Shown here in pieces: positions 9,025-17,751 of a DNA stretch of 64,000 nt. The notes below the pieces were generated by a model, which saw nothing but the letters and a program-made list of their open reading frames with translations, did not search any database and was not told where the DNA came from. This stretch comes from Alcanivoracaceae bacterium (lineage in GTDB: Bacteria > Pseudomonadota > Gammaproteobacteria > Pseudomonadales > Alcanivoracaceae): positions 372,001 to 436,000 of the forward strand of contig JARGPN010000009.1 in assembly GCA_029213045.1 (NCBI GenBank). The letters are read 5' to 3'. Position 1 is the first letter of the stretch. Each line of letters opens with the position of its first letter. Both the position numbers and the translations under genes were made by a program.

Positions 9025-9864
9025 ATGAAACAGACTCCCAGCAAGCCCTCGACTATCTTGCACAGTCTCAAACGGCACGTGCCGCAGACTGACGCAAACG
9101 CTATCGAGGCACAAAAGGAATTCACCATCGACGAGTTGGCGCGTGAAGCCAGCTCGACTGTCCGCAACGTACGTGCTTATCAGGATCGAGGCTTATTGCC
9201 TCCGCCTGAAAAACGCGGCCGTACCGGCATCTACACGGACGTTCATTTGGCCCGATTGAAAATCATCGGCGCCCTGCTTGAACGCGGCTTCACCATTAAT
9301 AACATCCGTGATTTGCTCGTTGCGTGGCAGGAAGGACGTGACCTAAACGAAATCCTCGGTTTAGAAATTGCGGTGACGTCTTGGCGCAATCCAGAAATTC
9401 CGGATTACATCGACTACGAAGAGCTGATCGCCGACTTCGGCGAAGAAATCACCACGGATGTGATGACCAAAGCGGTCAAACTTGGCTACATCATTCCTGA
9501 GGGCATGCGCTTACGTATTCCTTATCCGCGTATCTATCACGCGGGCAAGGAGTTAGTCGAAGCCGGTATTCCCATGGGCGCATTGCTCACCCACGTTCAA
9601 TTAATTCGCGACGATGTCGATAAACTGGCGGTCCGTTTTATCGATATGATTGTTGAGCATTTGGTTGACGAAAAGTACGGCCAAGGCGGCTTGCCGAAAG
9701 GCGACGATGTGCCCGCGTTGGCTAACGTGATTAGCCGGTTACGCCCACTGGCCGAAGCGGTAGTCAGTACAGAACTCGGACGAGTCCTTGAGAAATCGAT
9801 CAACAAAGTACTCGTCGATCGCATGGAAAACGTACTCGCACACATTGAAAAACAGAACAAATAG
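9025..9864 (+). CDS. MerR-family transcriptional regulator
   Basis: The 279-aa protein has a MerR helix-turn-helix domain after a 30-residue N-terminal extension: FTIDELAREASSTVRNVRAYQDRGLLPPPEKRGR, then YTDVHLARLKIIGALLERGFTINNI. Beyond residue 115 is a long all-helical region with no metal-binding cysteine cluster, so a metal or thiol sensor is unlikely and a hydrophobic or organic ligand is more plausible. The GAG before the ATG is a weak ribosome binding site. It follows the EphD-like gene on the same strand, but 307 bp away, so co-transcription is doubtful. A terminator follows at once. Confidence 0.85.
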   Translation: MKQTPSKPSTILHSLKRHVPQTDANAIEAQKEFTIDELAREASSTVRNVRAYQDRGLLPPPEKRGRTGIYTDVHLARLKIIGALLERGFTINNIRDLLVAWQEGRDLNEILGLEIAVTSWRNPEIPDYIDYEELIADFGEEITTDVMTKAVKLGYIIPEGMRLRIPYPRIYHAGKELVEAGIPMGALLTHVQLIRDDVDKLAVRFIDMIVEHLVDEKYGQGGLPKGDDVPALANVISRLRPLAEAVVSTELGRVLEKSINKVLVDRMENVLAHIEKQNK

Positions 9865-9874
9865 CCTGCCCTCC

Positions 9875-9906
9875 GCGCTACACCCTTTCAGGTGTAGCGC
9901 TTTCTC
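9875..9906 (+). terminator. Intrinsic terminator of the MerR gene
   Basis: GCGCTACACC pairs perfectly with GGTGTAGCGC (10 bp, 6-nt loop), followed by TTTCTCTT. It stands 10 nt after the stop and separates this gene from the convergent globin gene. Confidence 0.8.
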
Positions 9907-9924
9907 TTGGCAACATCATCACTG

Positions 9925-10335
9925 TTATGCGCTGGCAGCAGCGTCCTTCATGGTCGTCGCTAGCAGCACATAGGCTTCCGTCCACGACTGCTTTAGATCA
10001 GCCGTAAACGCATCTCCAAGCCCCTGTTCTAACGTCCACAGCAACGCGCCAGCCACCGTGTCATAGTCAGCGTCTTTTACGCCATATCCAGCGTGGCGAA
10101 TGCCCAACTGCTGGACTGCCGGCACAATCGTATCTAGGCGCGACAAGCCCTTCACTGCGACGCCAATCATCGACATTAATTTCTTTCCCTGTTCTTGCAT
10201 ATCGCCTTTGAACAGGGATTCCAAAGAAGGATCCGTAGAAAACAGCTTTTCATAAAACAGAGCTGCTGCTTGATCAGAGATTCCTTCTACCGCCACCCAA
10301 CTTTCTTGTACTGCCGCAATTTGTTCCGCCTTCAT
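9925..10335 (-). CDS. Single-domain bacterial globin
   Basis: I start at the ATG of MKAEQIAAVQ, which follows GGAGGGG; the ORF-track start four codons earlier is a TTG within that ribosome binding site. The 136-aa protein is a full globin fold without a reductase domain. The probable proximal histidine is in QLGIRHAGYGVKDADY, and the C-terminal ALLWTLEQGLGDAF segment is typical of the Vitreoscilla/flavohaemoglobin class. Such globins bind O2 and NO; with a reductase partner they dioxygenate NO to nitrate. It is the last gene on the minus strand after the cytochrome genes, 87 bp downstream of the DUF3365 gene, so a role beside nitrogen-oxide chemistry is plausible but inferred from context. 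Confidence 0.88.
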   Translation of the reverse strand: MKAEQIAAVQESWVAVEGISDQAAALFYEKLFSTDPSLESLFKGDMQEQGKKLMSMIGVAVKGLSRLDTIVPAVQQLGIRHAGYGVKDADYDTVAGALLWTLEQGLGDAFTADLKQSWTEAYVLLATTMKDAAASA

Positions 10336-10422
10336 ACACCCCTCCAAAACCTGCTAGATAGAATTGCTAGATAAACCTGACATCACAACTCGCAACTCAA
10401 CGTTGATAAGAATAAACATTCG

Positions 10423-10998
10423 TTAAAGCGGCACACGAATCACCACGCCACCCATCACATCACCCATTTCAAAATCCGTACGCGGCGAATCTTTATGCGC
10501 GTTGTGACAGGCAATACAAGGTGTCGCCACCGCGACATCTGGATATACCGCAGTGTAATACGTCACACCACCGAGATCTTCTTCGCCGTAGAAGTTTTTC
10601 CCAGGGTTATCGACGATGAATTGCAAACCTTCCTTTTCCAGCGGAGTCTTTGGCGCATTCTGTGGATTGATGGGCCAAATGCTCTGCAAAGAATAGGCAA
10701 AATCAGTGGTCATATCGGCAACGGCTTCGGCGCCAAAGCGAAACATTTGCGCAGGTAACGGCGCTCCGTTATCCAAATCTTCCCAGTATTCATGGGGCTT
10801 GATTGCATCCGCACCTTGAGGCCCTAAACGTTTAATAATGAGCTTGGTGTAATTGGTTCTATCCGCTTTCATTACAGCGAATAAAGAATCCGTATATTTC
10901 TGTGGGCTAATTCCAGTGGTGGCCGCCTGCTCATCGCCACAGGCGCTGAGAAGCATACTACTGGCTACTACTACCCCAATCATTGCTGCTTTTTTCAT
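10423..10998 (-). CDS. DUF3365 (Tll0287-like) mono-haem c lipoprotein
   Basis: The 191-aa protein has a short signal sequence ending in the lipobox LSAC (Cys20) and a single haem-c site CIACH (161-165) near the C-terminus. The surrounding pattern (GLQFIVDNPGKNFYGEE, then YYTAVYPDVA) is that of the DUF3365/Tll0287-like domain, a haem-binding sensor or electron-transfer fold with a PAS-like core. It should sit in the periplasm on a lipid anchor. The start has a strong ribosome binding site (GGAGGAAGG), and the gene is only 20 bp downstream of the undecahaem cytochrome gene, so they are almost certainly co-transcribed. It may relay electrons to or from that cytochrome, or bind a small gas ligand. 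Confidence 0.85.
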   Translation of the reverse strand: MKKAAMIGVVVASSMLLSACGDEQAATTGISPQKYTDSLFAVMKADRTNYTKLIIKRLGPQGADAIKPHEYWEDLDNGAPLPAQMFRFGAEAVADMTTDFAYSLQSIWPINPQNAPKTPLEKEGLQFIVDNPGKNFYGEEDLGGVTYYTAVYPDVAVATPCIACHNAHKDSPRTDFEMGDVMGGVVIRVPL

Positions 10999-11018
10999 GG
11001 TGCCTTCCTCCTAGAAAA

Positions 11019-12401
11019 TTAATCGTAAATACTTTCGCGCTTGCCCCGCTTTTCATCGCGTTCAACCGCCATATCGATGGATTCGATATGAACACTTGGA
11101 TCGCCGGGGAAGTTATGCTCAACCAAAACAGGGTCCGCCAACGCATCGATGGAAAACCCTAAACCGTGGCAATTCATGCACACTGAACGAATCATCTTTT
11201 CGTTCGGCCTAAGATTCGCGTTTTGATTGTGATCAACAAATATTCTTCCCTTCGAACCCGAGCCTTTTCGAGTTGCCGGCATATGGCACGTGGCACAGCT
11301 CACACCCGTTCCCGGTGCTGCCTCACCCTTTAACTCTTTACGCCAAAGCGTGTAATGAGGAGAGCGAAGATATTCATTGCTGTGCTCGTCGTTGTGACAA
11401 CCTATGCATTTGTCGACGGCGGCTTTGCGTGTATCGAAGTCATGTGATGTGTGACAAGTGTTACAAGTAAGTTCTTGATGTGATTTTTCAACATGAATAT
11501 TCAACTCACTTTGAGCGGGAGTCATGGGCGACAGACCCTGTGCTAAGCGCATACCATGCTTGCCCTGCAAAAAAGTAGACACTTCATTTTCGTGGCAACT
11601 TTCACATACCGTGTGCTCTGGCTTTTCCTTCCACGACGCTTCGTTGCCGTGACAATCCTTGCATTCAATTGCGGCGGCCGCATGCGAGCTATGCGCCCAG
11701 TTCTCGGGAATAGGCTGCTTTATAACGGGCGCACGACTTAAAATCTGTTCGGCGGTTAATCGTTCAGCTAATCCAGACTTGTCGAAGTAACGCGCACTGA
11801 AGTTGCGTAATGGTCGTACTGGCTCAGATAACGTTTTAGGCTCGTCCGCATGTGCCAGCAGAAAATCTTCGTACAGCGCTCGGTTATCATGGAAATTATG
11901 GCACCCCGCGGATTGGCAAGTATTAAACTCCATGCCCTGATGGCTCGGGCGATCCTCTCCAATGTCCGTATGACAGTGCACGCACACGTTGATGGGCTGA
12001 CTCACGCCCATGGTGGTAATGAGCTCTGGTCGATGCTCAACGTGACACGCCACACATTGACGCGCATCCAGGTGGTTGAGCAGCTCTGCGTTTCTCGGGT
12101 TAGTGAACTTGGAACGCGGATGAGAATCCTGCGCATCATCAAGTTCATCCCCATGACAGTTCATACACGCGTCTTGCAGGACGACTTCCGAATTAAATCC
12201 GTCGGCATGACACACCGTGCATTGCATCTCAATTTGATGGTGTCCATGGGTGGTCTGTCCTGGCAGAAACAAGGCTTTCTGCTCAGATATAAACAGCTCA
12301 GTTCCCAAATACACACCGCCTCCTACTGTTAATAACACCCACAGCATCCACCACTTAGCACTGCCCTTAAGCAATCCTTGGCCATCTTTAGATGCCGTCA
12401 T
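11019..12401 (-). CDS. Membrane-anchored undecahaem cytochrome c
   Basis: The 460-aa protein has an N-terminal helix (about 17-33, WWMLWVLLTVGGGVYLG) and then a periplasmic domain with ten CXXCH motifs (Cys61, 79, 116, 140, 247, 266, 313, 332, 369, 408) plus one CX4CH site (Cys162, CQSAGCH), so up to eleven haems. There is no CXXCK site, so it is not NrfA. The last third (CATCHMPATRKG, HNQN, EKMIRSVCMNCHG) reminds me of HAO/octahaem-type cytochromes, but only loosely. The gene starts 27 bp after the FAD/haem-b gene and is followed at 20 bp by the DUF3365 cytochrome gene. I infer that it exchanges electrons with the haem-b domain at the periplasmic face; its terminal substrate is unknown. Confidence 0.9.
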   Translation of the reverse strand: MTASKDGQGLLKGSAKWWMLWVLLTVGGGVYLGTELFISEQKALFLPGQTTHGHHQIEMQCTVCHADGFNSEVVLQDACMNCHGDELDDAQDSHPRSKFTNPRNAELLNHLDARQCVACHVEHRPELITTMGVSQPINVCVHCHTDIGEDRPSHQGMEFNTCQSAGCHNFHDNRALYEDFLLAHADEPKTLSEPVRPLRNFSARYFDKSGLAERLTAEQILSRAPVIKQPIPENWAHSSHAAAAIECKDCHGNEASWKEKPEHTVCESCHENEVSTFLQGKHGMRLAQGLSPMTPAQSELNIHVEKSHQELTCNTCHTSHDFDTRKAAVDKCIGCHNDEHSNEYLRSPHYTLWRKELKGEAAPGTGVSCATCHMPATRKGSGSKGRIFVDHNQNANLRPNEKMIRSVCMNCHGLGFSIDALADPVLVEHNFPGDPSVHIESIDMAVERDEKRGKRESIYD

Positions 12402-12428
12402 AAATCCCCAATTCTTTTGCGATCACGT

Positions 12429-14444
12429 TCAAAAGTAGTACACAGACAAAATATGAAAACCTAACAAAACGGGTACTGGCCAAAATACGATGATGTGTAG
12501 CCACGTCATTCTCCGTCGCCAATTTGCAGGCCACCGCCCCGCAAACGTTGATTCCGCCAAAGCAAGCAATGCGACCATCCCGCCCCAGCCGAGCACCATT
12601 AAGTAGCTCGTCATTAACCAGCGATTTAAGTTTTGCCCCAAGGAAAACCCTGTGTGCCAAAGCAACAACAACACCGCACACAAGCCGACCACGCTATGCA
12701 CCATTCGCCACGAGGAAAATGCGCCTAACGAAAGAATAGGCACGCGCTTACGCAGCGAAAGAAATAGTGTTAACAGCGACGCAGACAGCAACCCGTAACC
12801 GCTAATTTGCCGCAGTAGCGAATCACGCGACCACATCTCAAACATCGATTGATCTGCGATGGCGGTTGCCACAGAAGGCATTGGCTGTAAAAAAGATAGG
12901 CCCATAAAAAGCGCAGTTAGCATTCCCACAACGCCTAGCACCTTTGCTCCGGGGACCTGCCGCTTTGCCTCGGTGGGGGCACCACAAAGGTTATCCAATA
13001 GCGCATCACAACCGCCACACACCGTTCCCGCGCCTGTTACCTTTTGGATATGATCTTTTCGCTCAGCCGCATCATGTAAAGCAAAACGCTGAAGGACCGT
13101 TGACATCTCGCCGCGTGAAATTGATTTGCACTGACAAACAATTGCCGTGCTAGGCCAATTTTCTACGTGGTGACTATTCGATTCGGCTGACGTCTTTCCG
13201 GTGAGATAAAACCGCAGAATATGCCAAGGAAAAATACGACGATTCTCTCGAAGCAATGTCATTGCTTGTGCGCGCTCAGGCCACTCGCCTATGGACACGA
13301 CGCCTACGACCCGGCCACCGCGCATCATAATTCTGCGGTAAAGCCCCTTACTTCGATTACGAAATACTGCCGTTCGATGAATTCTAAATCTAGATTCTTC
13401 TCGAAATTCGCCGGCGCTAAACACTTCTAAAGACAATACTTTTAGCCACGTAGTATCGGCAACGGGCGCATAGGCCTCGGCGTTGCCAGCGATATGCGCG
13501 GCGGCGATGCGTGCCTGATGAAGACCAGGAGCTACGAGTCCTGATATGTGATCACCAAACTGAGCACACTCACCTACGGCGTAAATATCGGCAAGAGATG
13601 TACACATATGCTCGTCAACGCGAACACCCTGAGCAATGCGAACTCCCGCCTGATCCGCGAGTTCCCGATTAGGCGAAATACCCGTCGCAAACACGACAGA
13701 ATCGCAGTGGATCTTCTCGCCATTCGCCAGTAACACATGTTCGACTCTGTCTCGCCCCCCGATTGATTTAATCGGCGTCTGCAACAAAACGCGCACACCC
13801 TCACCTTCAAGCGCATGGTGAACAATGGACGCAGCTTCTGCGTCCAGCTGCCGATTCATTAAGCGCTCGGAGTGTTGAATCAATGTGACGTCTGTATGAA
13901 ACCGACACAGTCCACGCGCGGCCTCTATACCCAAAAGCCCGCCGCCGATCACAACGGTGTGACGACTACGCGTAGTCCGCGCCATCAACGCGTGCGCGTC
14001 CGCCATATCTCTAAATCGAAAAACACCCGCTAACTGAGTGCCAGGTAAATTTGGAATATAGGCGCGACTACCGAGAGCAAGCACTAAACGGCTAAAGCAG
14101 TGCGTTTCGCCTACGTTGTCCGATACTGTTTTAGCCGATGCATCAATGGCGATAATTTCTCGACCGACATAGTGAACAACGTCGTCGTTAATTTCTTCAG
14201 GTAGGTTAGAAAGGGAATCGAACGAGGCTGAGCCGGCAAGAAAAGAAGAAAGCTTTACGCGATCATAAGGCGCCCAGCGCTCCTTACCAAAAAGGAGAAT
14301 TGGCGTACGCACACCCAAGCGCCGCAATTGTACTAAACATTGCATGCCCGACGGACCATTGCCGACAATAACAATGGGTGACTCAGAATCATTTGGAAGC
14401 TGATTCGCGACGTCTGGCTGCTGCATTGTTGCAGTGGCTACCAC
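12429..14444 (-). CDS. NasB/NirB-like FAD/[2Fe-2S] oxidoreductase fused to bis-haem-b membrane domain
   Basis: I prefer the GTG start at 14444, six bases after GGAG; the ORF-track TTG is at 14456, and residue numbers here follow the track. Domains in order: FAD-binding (VGNGPSG, 31-37), NAD(P)H-binding (VIGGGLLGIE, 169-178), closing FAD motif (YAVGECAQ, 292-299), and a BFD-type [2Fe-2S] domain (C441xC443, C480xxC483). From about 505 five helices follow. Helix 3 has H587 and H601, helix 5 has H654 and H668; both pairs are H-X13-H, the spacing that holds two stacked haems in ferric-reductase/NOX proteins. Basic loops (RKR 569-571, RRR 647-649) put the soluble part in the cytoplasm. NasB/NirB proteins normally end after the iron-sulfur or sirohaem part, so the membrane half is an unusual fusion. 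Confidence 0.88.
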   Translation of the reverse strand: MVATATMQQPDVANQLPNDSESPIVIVGNGPSGMQCLVQLRRLGVRTPILLFGKERWAPYDRVKLSSFLAGSASFDSLSNLPEEINDDVVHYVGREIIAIDASAKTVSDNVGETHCFSRLVLALGSRAYIPNLPGTQLAGVFRFRDMADAHALMARTTRSRHTVVIGGGLLGIEAARGLCRFHTDVTLIQHSERLMNRQLDAEAASIVHHALEGEGVRVLLQTPIKSIGGRDRVEHVLLANGEKIHCDSVVFATGISPNRELADQAGVRIAQGVRVDEHMCTSLADIYAVGECAQFGDHISGLVAPGLHQARIAAAHIAGNAEAYAPVADTTWLKVLSLEVFSAGEFREESRFRIHRTAVFRNRSKGLYRRIMMRGGRVVGVVSIGEWPERAQAMTLLRENRRIFPWHILRFYLTGKTSAESNSHHVENWPSTAIVCQCKSISRGEMSTVLQRFALHDAAERKDHIQKVTGAGTVCGGCDALLDNLCGAPTEAKRQVPGAKVLGVVGMLTALFMGLSFLQPMPSVATAIADQSMFEMWSRDSLLRQISGYGLLSASLLTLFLSLRKRVPILSLGAFSSWRMVHSVVGLCAVLLLLWHTGFSLGQNLNRWLMTSYLMVLGWGGMVALLALAESTFAGRWPANWRRRMTWLHIIVFWPVPVLLGFHILSVYYF

Positions 14445-14515
14445 GCGTGTCTCCAATGTACTGAAAATAGATGTACGTTATCTGGCTCGAAAACTTCCAT
14501 ATTCAGGAACAGAAC

Positions 14516-14555
14516 ACGGTGCACCCAATCCTTGATACTTGAGTGCACCGTTTTT
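14516..14555. other. Hairpin between porin and flavoprotein genes
   Basis: ACGGTGCAC pairs with GTGCACCGT (9 bp, 18-nt loop) just after the porin stop codon. The T run follows only on the plus strand, where no gene ends, so on the transcribed minus strand this is more likely a processing or partial-attenuation hairpin that would lower expression of the redox genes relative to transport genes. Confidence 0.5.
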
Positions 14556-14556
14556 A

Positions 14557-15735
14557 TCAGAATGACAGTTCTGTCCACGCCCACACTTTATTTGTGTCGT
14601 CCGAGAAATCATCTGCAGAGTAATCTGCATATTTCAAGCCAACGACGTAGGGGCCAAATTTCTTCGTTGCTACGACGTCAATCTCAGACCCATAATCGGC
14701 ATCACCGTCGTCCGCACTAAAGGTGTGATATGCCGCGCCTAGGTTGACGCCTTTAACCGCTCCGCCGACAAACACTAACGTGTCCTGCAACCCTGTGATT
14801 GGCGTGACGAGAAACTTGTCAGCCCAGCCGTTAAAGGCATGCTTGGTGGCGAGCGGCGTTTGGAATCCGTACGTGCCGTCGTCAGAACCGAGCACTTCTT
14901 GTGCCACTTTCACGGTCACACCTGAAATTTTGGCACCAGCTTCGAGCAGCATGTATGAAGCATCGCTATCGCTAGGATCAAATGTTTGCTGTGCATATTC
15001 CGCGGTCAACAACATGGTGAGGCTGTCCATCGGAAATGACCCGCTATAACGCACACCGACGGTGTCACGTGAATCGTCCACGTCTTTGGTTTGCAACATG
15101 TAGCTATAGGCCGTTAACGTGCCGCCTGGTGCTTTTTTCCAGCTAGCATTGAAAAGAAAATCTTCTACGAACGCGTCAAACCCTGGCGTTATCCCGTTTA
15201 CCTTTGTCAGGTAGGCGGCGGAAACTGCAAAGCTCTCATTGCTGTAATCGAGCTTTGTCGCATCAAATGTTTGCTCATCTTGACGCCAGCCAACGTTGCC
15301 AATGAACCGCGCATTGTCATAAATAATGCGTTGGCGTCCATACGCAGCAACAAAACCTTCAAATGAATCCATACCGGTATAACGAATAAAAGATTGGTTA
15401 AGCTCAGTGACGCGCGGATCCGCAATCACTGCATATCCAGCTGTTTCCGGTCCATAATCATCTACTCCGAGCACGACGTGCGTGTCTTCAAATTCAGCGT
15501 ATGCATCGAAGCCACCTAACTTTCCAGTTTGGTACCCCAAACGCGTGCGAAGCGTAAAACCCTCCGCGTTATCATTCACGCCATCATCAACGCCTTCATA
15601 GCGCAGACGCATATTTAATTTGGGTGTGCCGCCTTTTAATGCAGTATAAAAGGCGTCATCTTCCCCCAAAGCGACATTAGCGGTAGCCAACAATGTTGGT
15701 GCAACCACGATCAGCGACAACAAGCGACCTTTCAT
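14557..15735 (-). CDS. Outer-membrane porin of the nitrate cluster (alginate_exp-like)
   Basis: The 392-aa protein has a cleavable signal peptide ending near ANVALG (residue 24) and then alternating beta-strand sequence rich in Tyr, Asp and Gly, ending in phenylalanine (WAWTELSF), the usual outer-membrane beta-barrel terminus. Early segments such as LNMRLRYEGVDDG and GFTLRTRLGYQTG match porins of the alginate-export (Alginate_exp) type, which in many marine Gammaproteobacteria lie next to nitrate transport genes. It lies 86 bp after the ATPase gene nrtC on the same strand. The likely role is passage of nitrate or nitrite through the outer membrane; this is inferred from position. Confidence 0.82.
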   Translation of the reverse strand: MKGRLLSLIVVAPTLLATANVALGEDDAFYTALKGGTPKLNMRLRYEGVDDGVNDNAEGFTLRTRLGYQTGKLGGFDAYAEFEDTHVVLGVDDYGPETAGYAVIADPRVTELNQSFIRYTGMDSFEGFVAAYGRQRIIYDNARFIGNVGWRQDEQTFDATKLDYSNESFAVSAAYLTKVNGITPGFDAFVEDFLFNASWKKAPGGTLTAYSYMLQTKDVDDSRDTVGVRYSGSFPMDSLTMLLTAEYAQQTFDPSDSDASYMLLEAGAKISGVTVKVAQEVLGSDDGTYGFQTPLATKHAFNGWADKFLVTPITGLQDTLVFVGGAVKGVNLGAAYHTFSADDGDADYGSEIDVVATKKFGPYVVGLKYADYSADDFSDDTNKVWAWTELSF

Positions 15736-15820
15736 GTTACTTCCCTCGAATAAGTTAAAATTTAAATTACGTTAACAATTAGCAATGTCAGTCGAGGACT
15801 AAGCTCGACAAAAATACGCA

Positions 15821-16669
15821 CTATCCGTGTTTTCTTTCTTCCTTCTTATTCTTTTTTTTACTGTCAATCGGCAGTGAAATTGGCTGAACCTTTCGCTGTT
15901 TTTCATAAAGAAATTGCAAGACTCGCTGACGACAGCGGTTGAAAAGTGGATCATCTGCTAATGCAAGACGGTCACGCGGCCGGGGCAGCGGTACGTCAAG
16001 CACTTCTCCGATGGTTGCAGACGGGCCGTTAGTCATCATGACAATCCGATCCGACAACAACACTGCTTCGTCGACATCGTGCGTAATCATGATGACCGTA
16101 TTGCCCAGTTTGCGATGGATATCCATCAGAGAGTCTTGCAAGTGGGCGCGTGTCAGCGCGTCCAGCGCACCAAAAGGTTCGTCCATTAACAACACGCGTG
16201 GCTGCATTGCTAATGCTCTTGCAATACCTACACGTTGCTTCATACCGCCGGAGATTTCGTCCGGGCGCTTATCCATAGCGTGACTCATGTGCACCAACGA
16301 TAAGTTGTGCTCAATCCATTCACGCATTTCAGCTTTACTTTTTTTGCCTTTAAATACTCGCTTGACGGCAAGCTCAACATTTTCATAGGCCGTGAGCCAC
16401 GGCAGCAGAGAATGGTTTTGAAATACGACTGCCCTCTCAGGGCCCGGCTCATAAACTTCTTTTCCGTCGAGAATTGCGCCGCCTGATGTCGCCTGAAGAA
16501 GGCCAGCAACGATATTGAGAACTGTCGATTTCCCGCACCCTGAGTGCCCAATCAACGAAATAAATTCTCCCTCTCCGATCTTCAAATCCACTTCTTTAAG
16601 CGCCTCGAAACTGCCGCGAGGTGTTTCAAATGAGATGCCGACTTTGCTCAGTTCTAGAATCATTTTCAT
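15821..16669 (-). CDS. nrtC: Nitrate ABC transporter ATP-binding protein
   Basis: The 282-aa ATPase has Walker A GHSGCGKST (about 42-50), the signature SGGMKQRVGIARALA and Walker B VLLMDEPFGALD, followed by the switch histidine in ITHDVDEA. This is the taurine/nitrate/sulfonate type. It lacks the extra substrate-binding domain of cyanobacterial NrtC, so it corresponds to a simple NrtC/NrtD-type ATPase. The C-terminus is a basic lysine tail (KKKNKKEERKHG). The ATG at 16669 follows AGGAAAA. Only 28 bp separate it from the permease gene. One ATPase gene is present, so the transporter probably uses a homodimer. Confidence 0.9.
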   Translation of the reverse strand: MKMILELSKVGISFETPRGSFEALKEVDLKIGEGEFISLIGHSGCGKSTVLNIVAGLLQATSGGAILDGKEVYEPGPERAVVFQNHSLLPWLTAYENVELAVKRVFKGKKSKAEMREWIEHNLSLVHMSHAMDKRPDEISGGMKQRVGIARALAMQPRVLLMDEPFGALDALTRAHLQDSLMDIHRKLGNTVIMITHDVDEAVLLSDRIVMMTNGPSATIGEVLDVPLPRPRDRLALADDPLFNRCRQRVLQFLYEKQRKVQPISLPIDSKKKNKKEERKHG

Positions 16670-16697
16670 CGCTATTTTCCTATCGTTGATAGATGAT

Positions 16698-17699
16698 TTA
16701 TCGCTGGGCGGATTGCTTGTCCCACACCAACCAACGTTGCAAGCCGAGCATGGTTCTATCTAAAAGAAAGCCAATCAGACCAATGGTTAACACTGCCACC
16801 ATGATGCGGCCCAAAGACTGGGAACTACCGTTCTGAAATTCGTCCCAGACAAATTTTCCAAGCCCAGGGTTTTGCGCCAGCATTTCCGCCGCGATGAGCA
16901 CCATCCATGCAATACCTAGAGATAAACGTAATCCGGTAAAAATCATCGGCAACGCAGAAGGAATAACAATTTTCCGGACGTGTTCGGCCCAACCTAAACG
17001 TAGAACGCGCGACACATTGACCAGATCTTGGCTGACTGACGTCACACCGACAGAAGTGTTAATGAGTGTCGGCCAAAGACTGCACAGGGAAACGGTAATC
17101 ATCGAAACAACGAATGATTTCGCCACCATCGGATCGTCGCTTACGTACACCGCGCTCACCACCATTGTGACAAGAGGCAGCCACGCCAGTGGCGAAACAG
17201 GCTTAAAGAGTTGGATCAAAGGATTGGTCGCTGCGTGCACGCTAGTGCTTAGACCAATCACAATACCAAGAGGTATGGCGATGACTGAAGCAACCAGAAA
17301 CCCACACATCACAGTAATCAAACTAGTAATAATTTGATCAAAAAACGTGGGGCTGCCGGTATAATCACGGCGCACAGGAACATAGTCAGGATCCGCGGCA
17401 ACTCGGTCTTCGATGCGAACTTCCTGGCGCTGATAGAATGCCTTTTCTTTAGCTCGACCCGCTTTATGTTCCGCATACAGGGTGCTGACTTGTTGCGACA
17501 CATCGCTCGGCCCAGGAAATTTTCCTAAGGACGTATCAATACGTTGCGCAGCGATGTGCCAAAGAAAAATAAATGTCAGCAATCCCAACACTGGCAAGCC
17601 AATCTGCCTTAATAGCTGCGCAACTTGAGCTCGACTTGCTTCGCCTTTTACGACGCTCAGATAAGGCTCTATCCAGCCCGGCATTGTGATTGATGACAT
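16698..17699 (-). CDS. nrtB: Nitrate ABC transporter permease
   Basis: The 333-aa protein has an N-terminal membrane helix (about 33-50), a 70-residue polar loop, and then a five- or six-helix BPD_transp_1 permease core with the family segments TVMCGFLVASVIAIPLGIVIG, NPLIQLFKPVSPLAWLPLVT and GLRLSLGIAWMVLIAAEML. This matches NrtB/SsuC-type permeases for nitrate. The start follows GGAGTGAGGAA. The gene is 52 bp downstream of nrtA and 28 bp upstream of nrtC, in one operon. It forms the inner-membrane channel for nitrate/nitrite import. Confidence 0.9.
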   Translation of the reverse strand: MSSITMPGWIEPYLSVVKGEASRAQVAQLLRQIGLPVLGLLTFIFLWHIAAQRIDTSLGKFPGPSDVSQQVSTLYAEHKAGRAKEKAFYQRQEVRIEDRVAADPDYVPVRRDYTGSPTFFDQIITSLITVMCGFLVASVIAIPLGIVIGLSTSVHAATNPLIQLFKPVSPLAWLPLVTMVVSAVYVSDDPMVAKSFVVSMITVSLCSLWPTLINTSVGVTSVSQDLVNVSRVLRLGWAEHVRKIVIPSALPMIFTGLRLSLGIAWMVLIAAEMLAQNPGLGKFVWDEFQNGSSQSLGRIMVAVLTIGLIGFLLDRTMLGLQRWLVWDKQSAQR

Positions 17700-17751
17700 T
17701 TCCTCACTCCTTCATTTATGCAATCGACTTTTCGGATTCAATGAATCCCTG

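Noticed and set aside
11019-12401. NrfA-type nitrite reductase
   Set aside because: There is no CXXCK catalytic haem site and eleven haem sites instead of five, so the multihaem protein is not NrfA.
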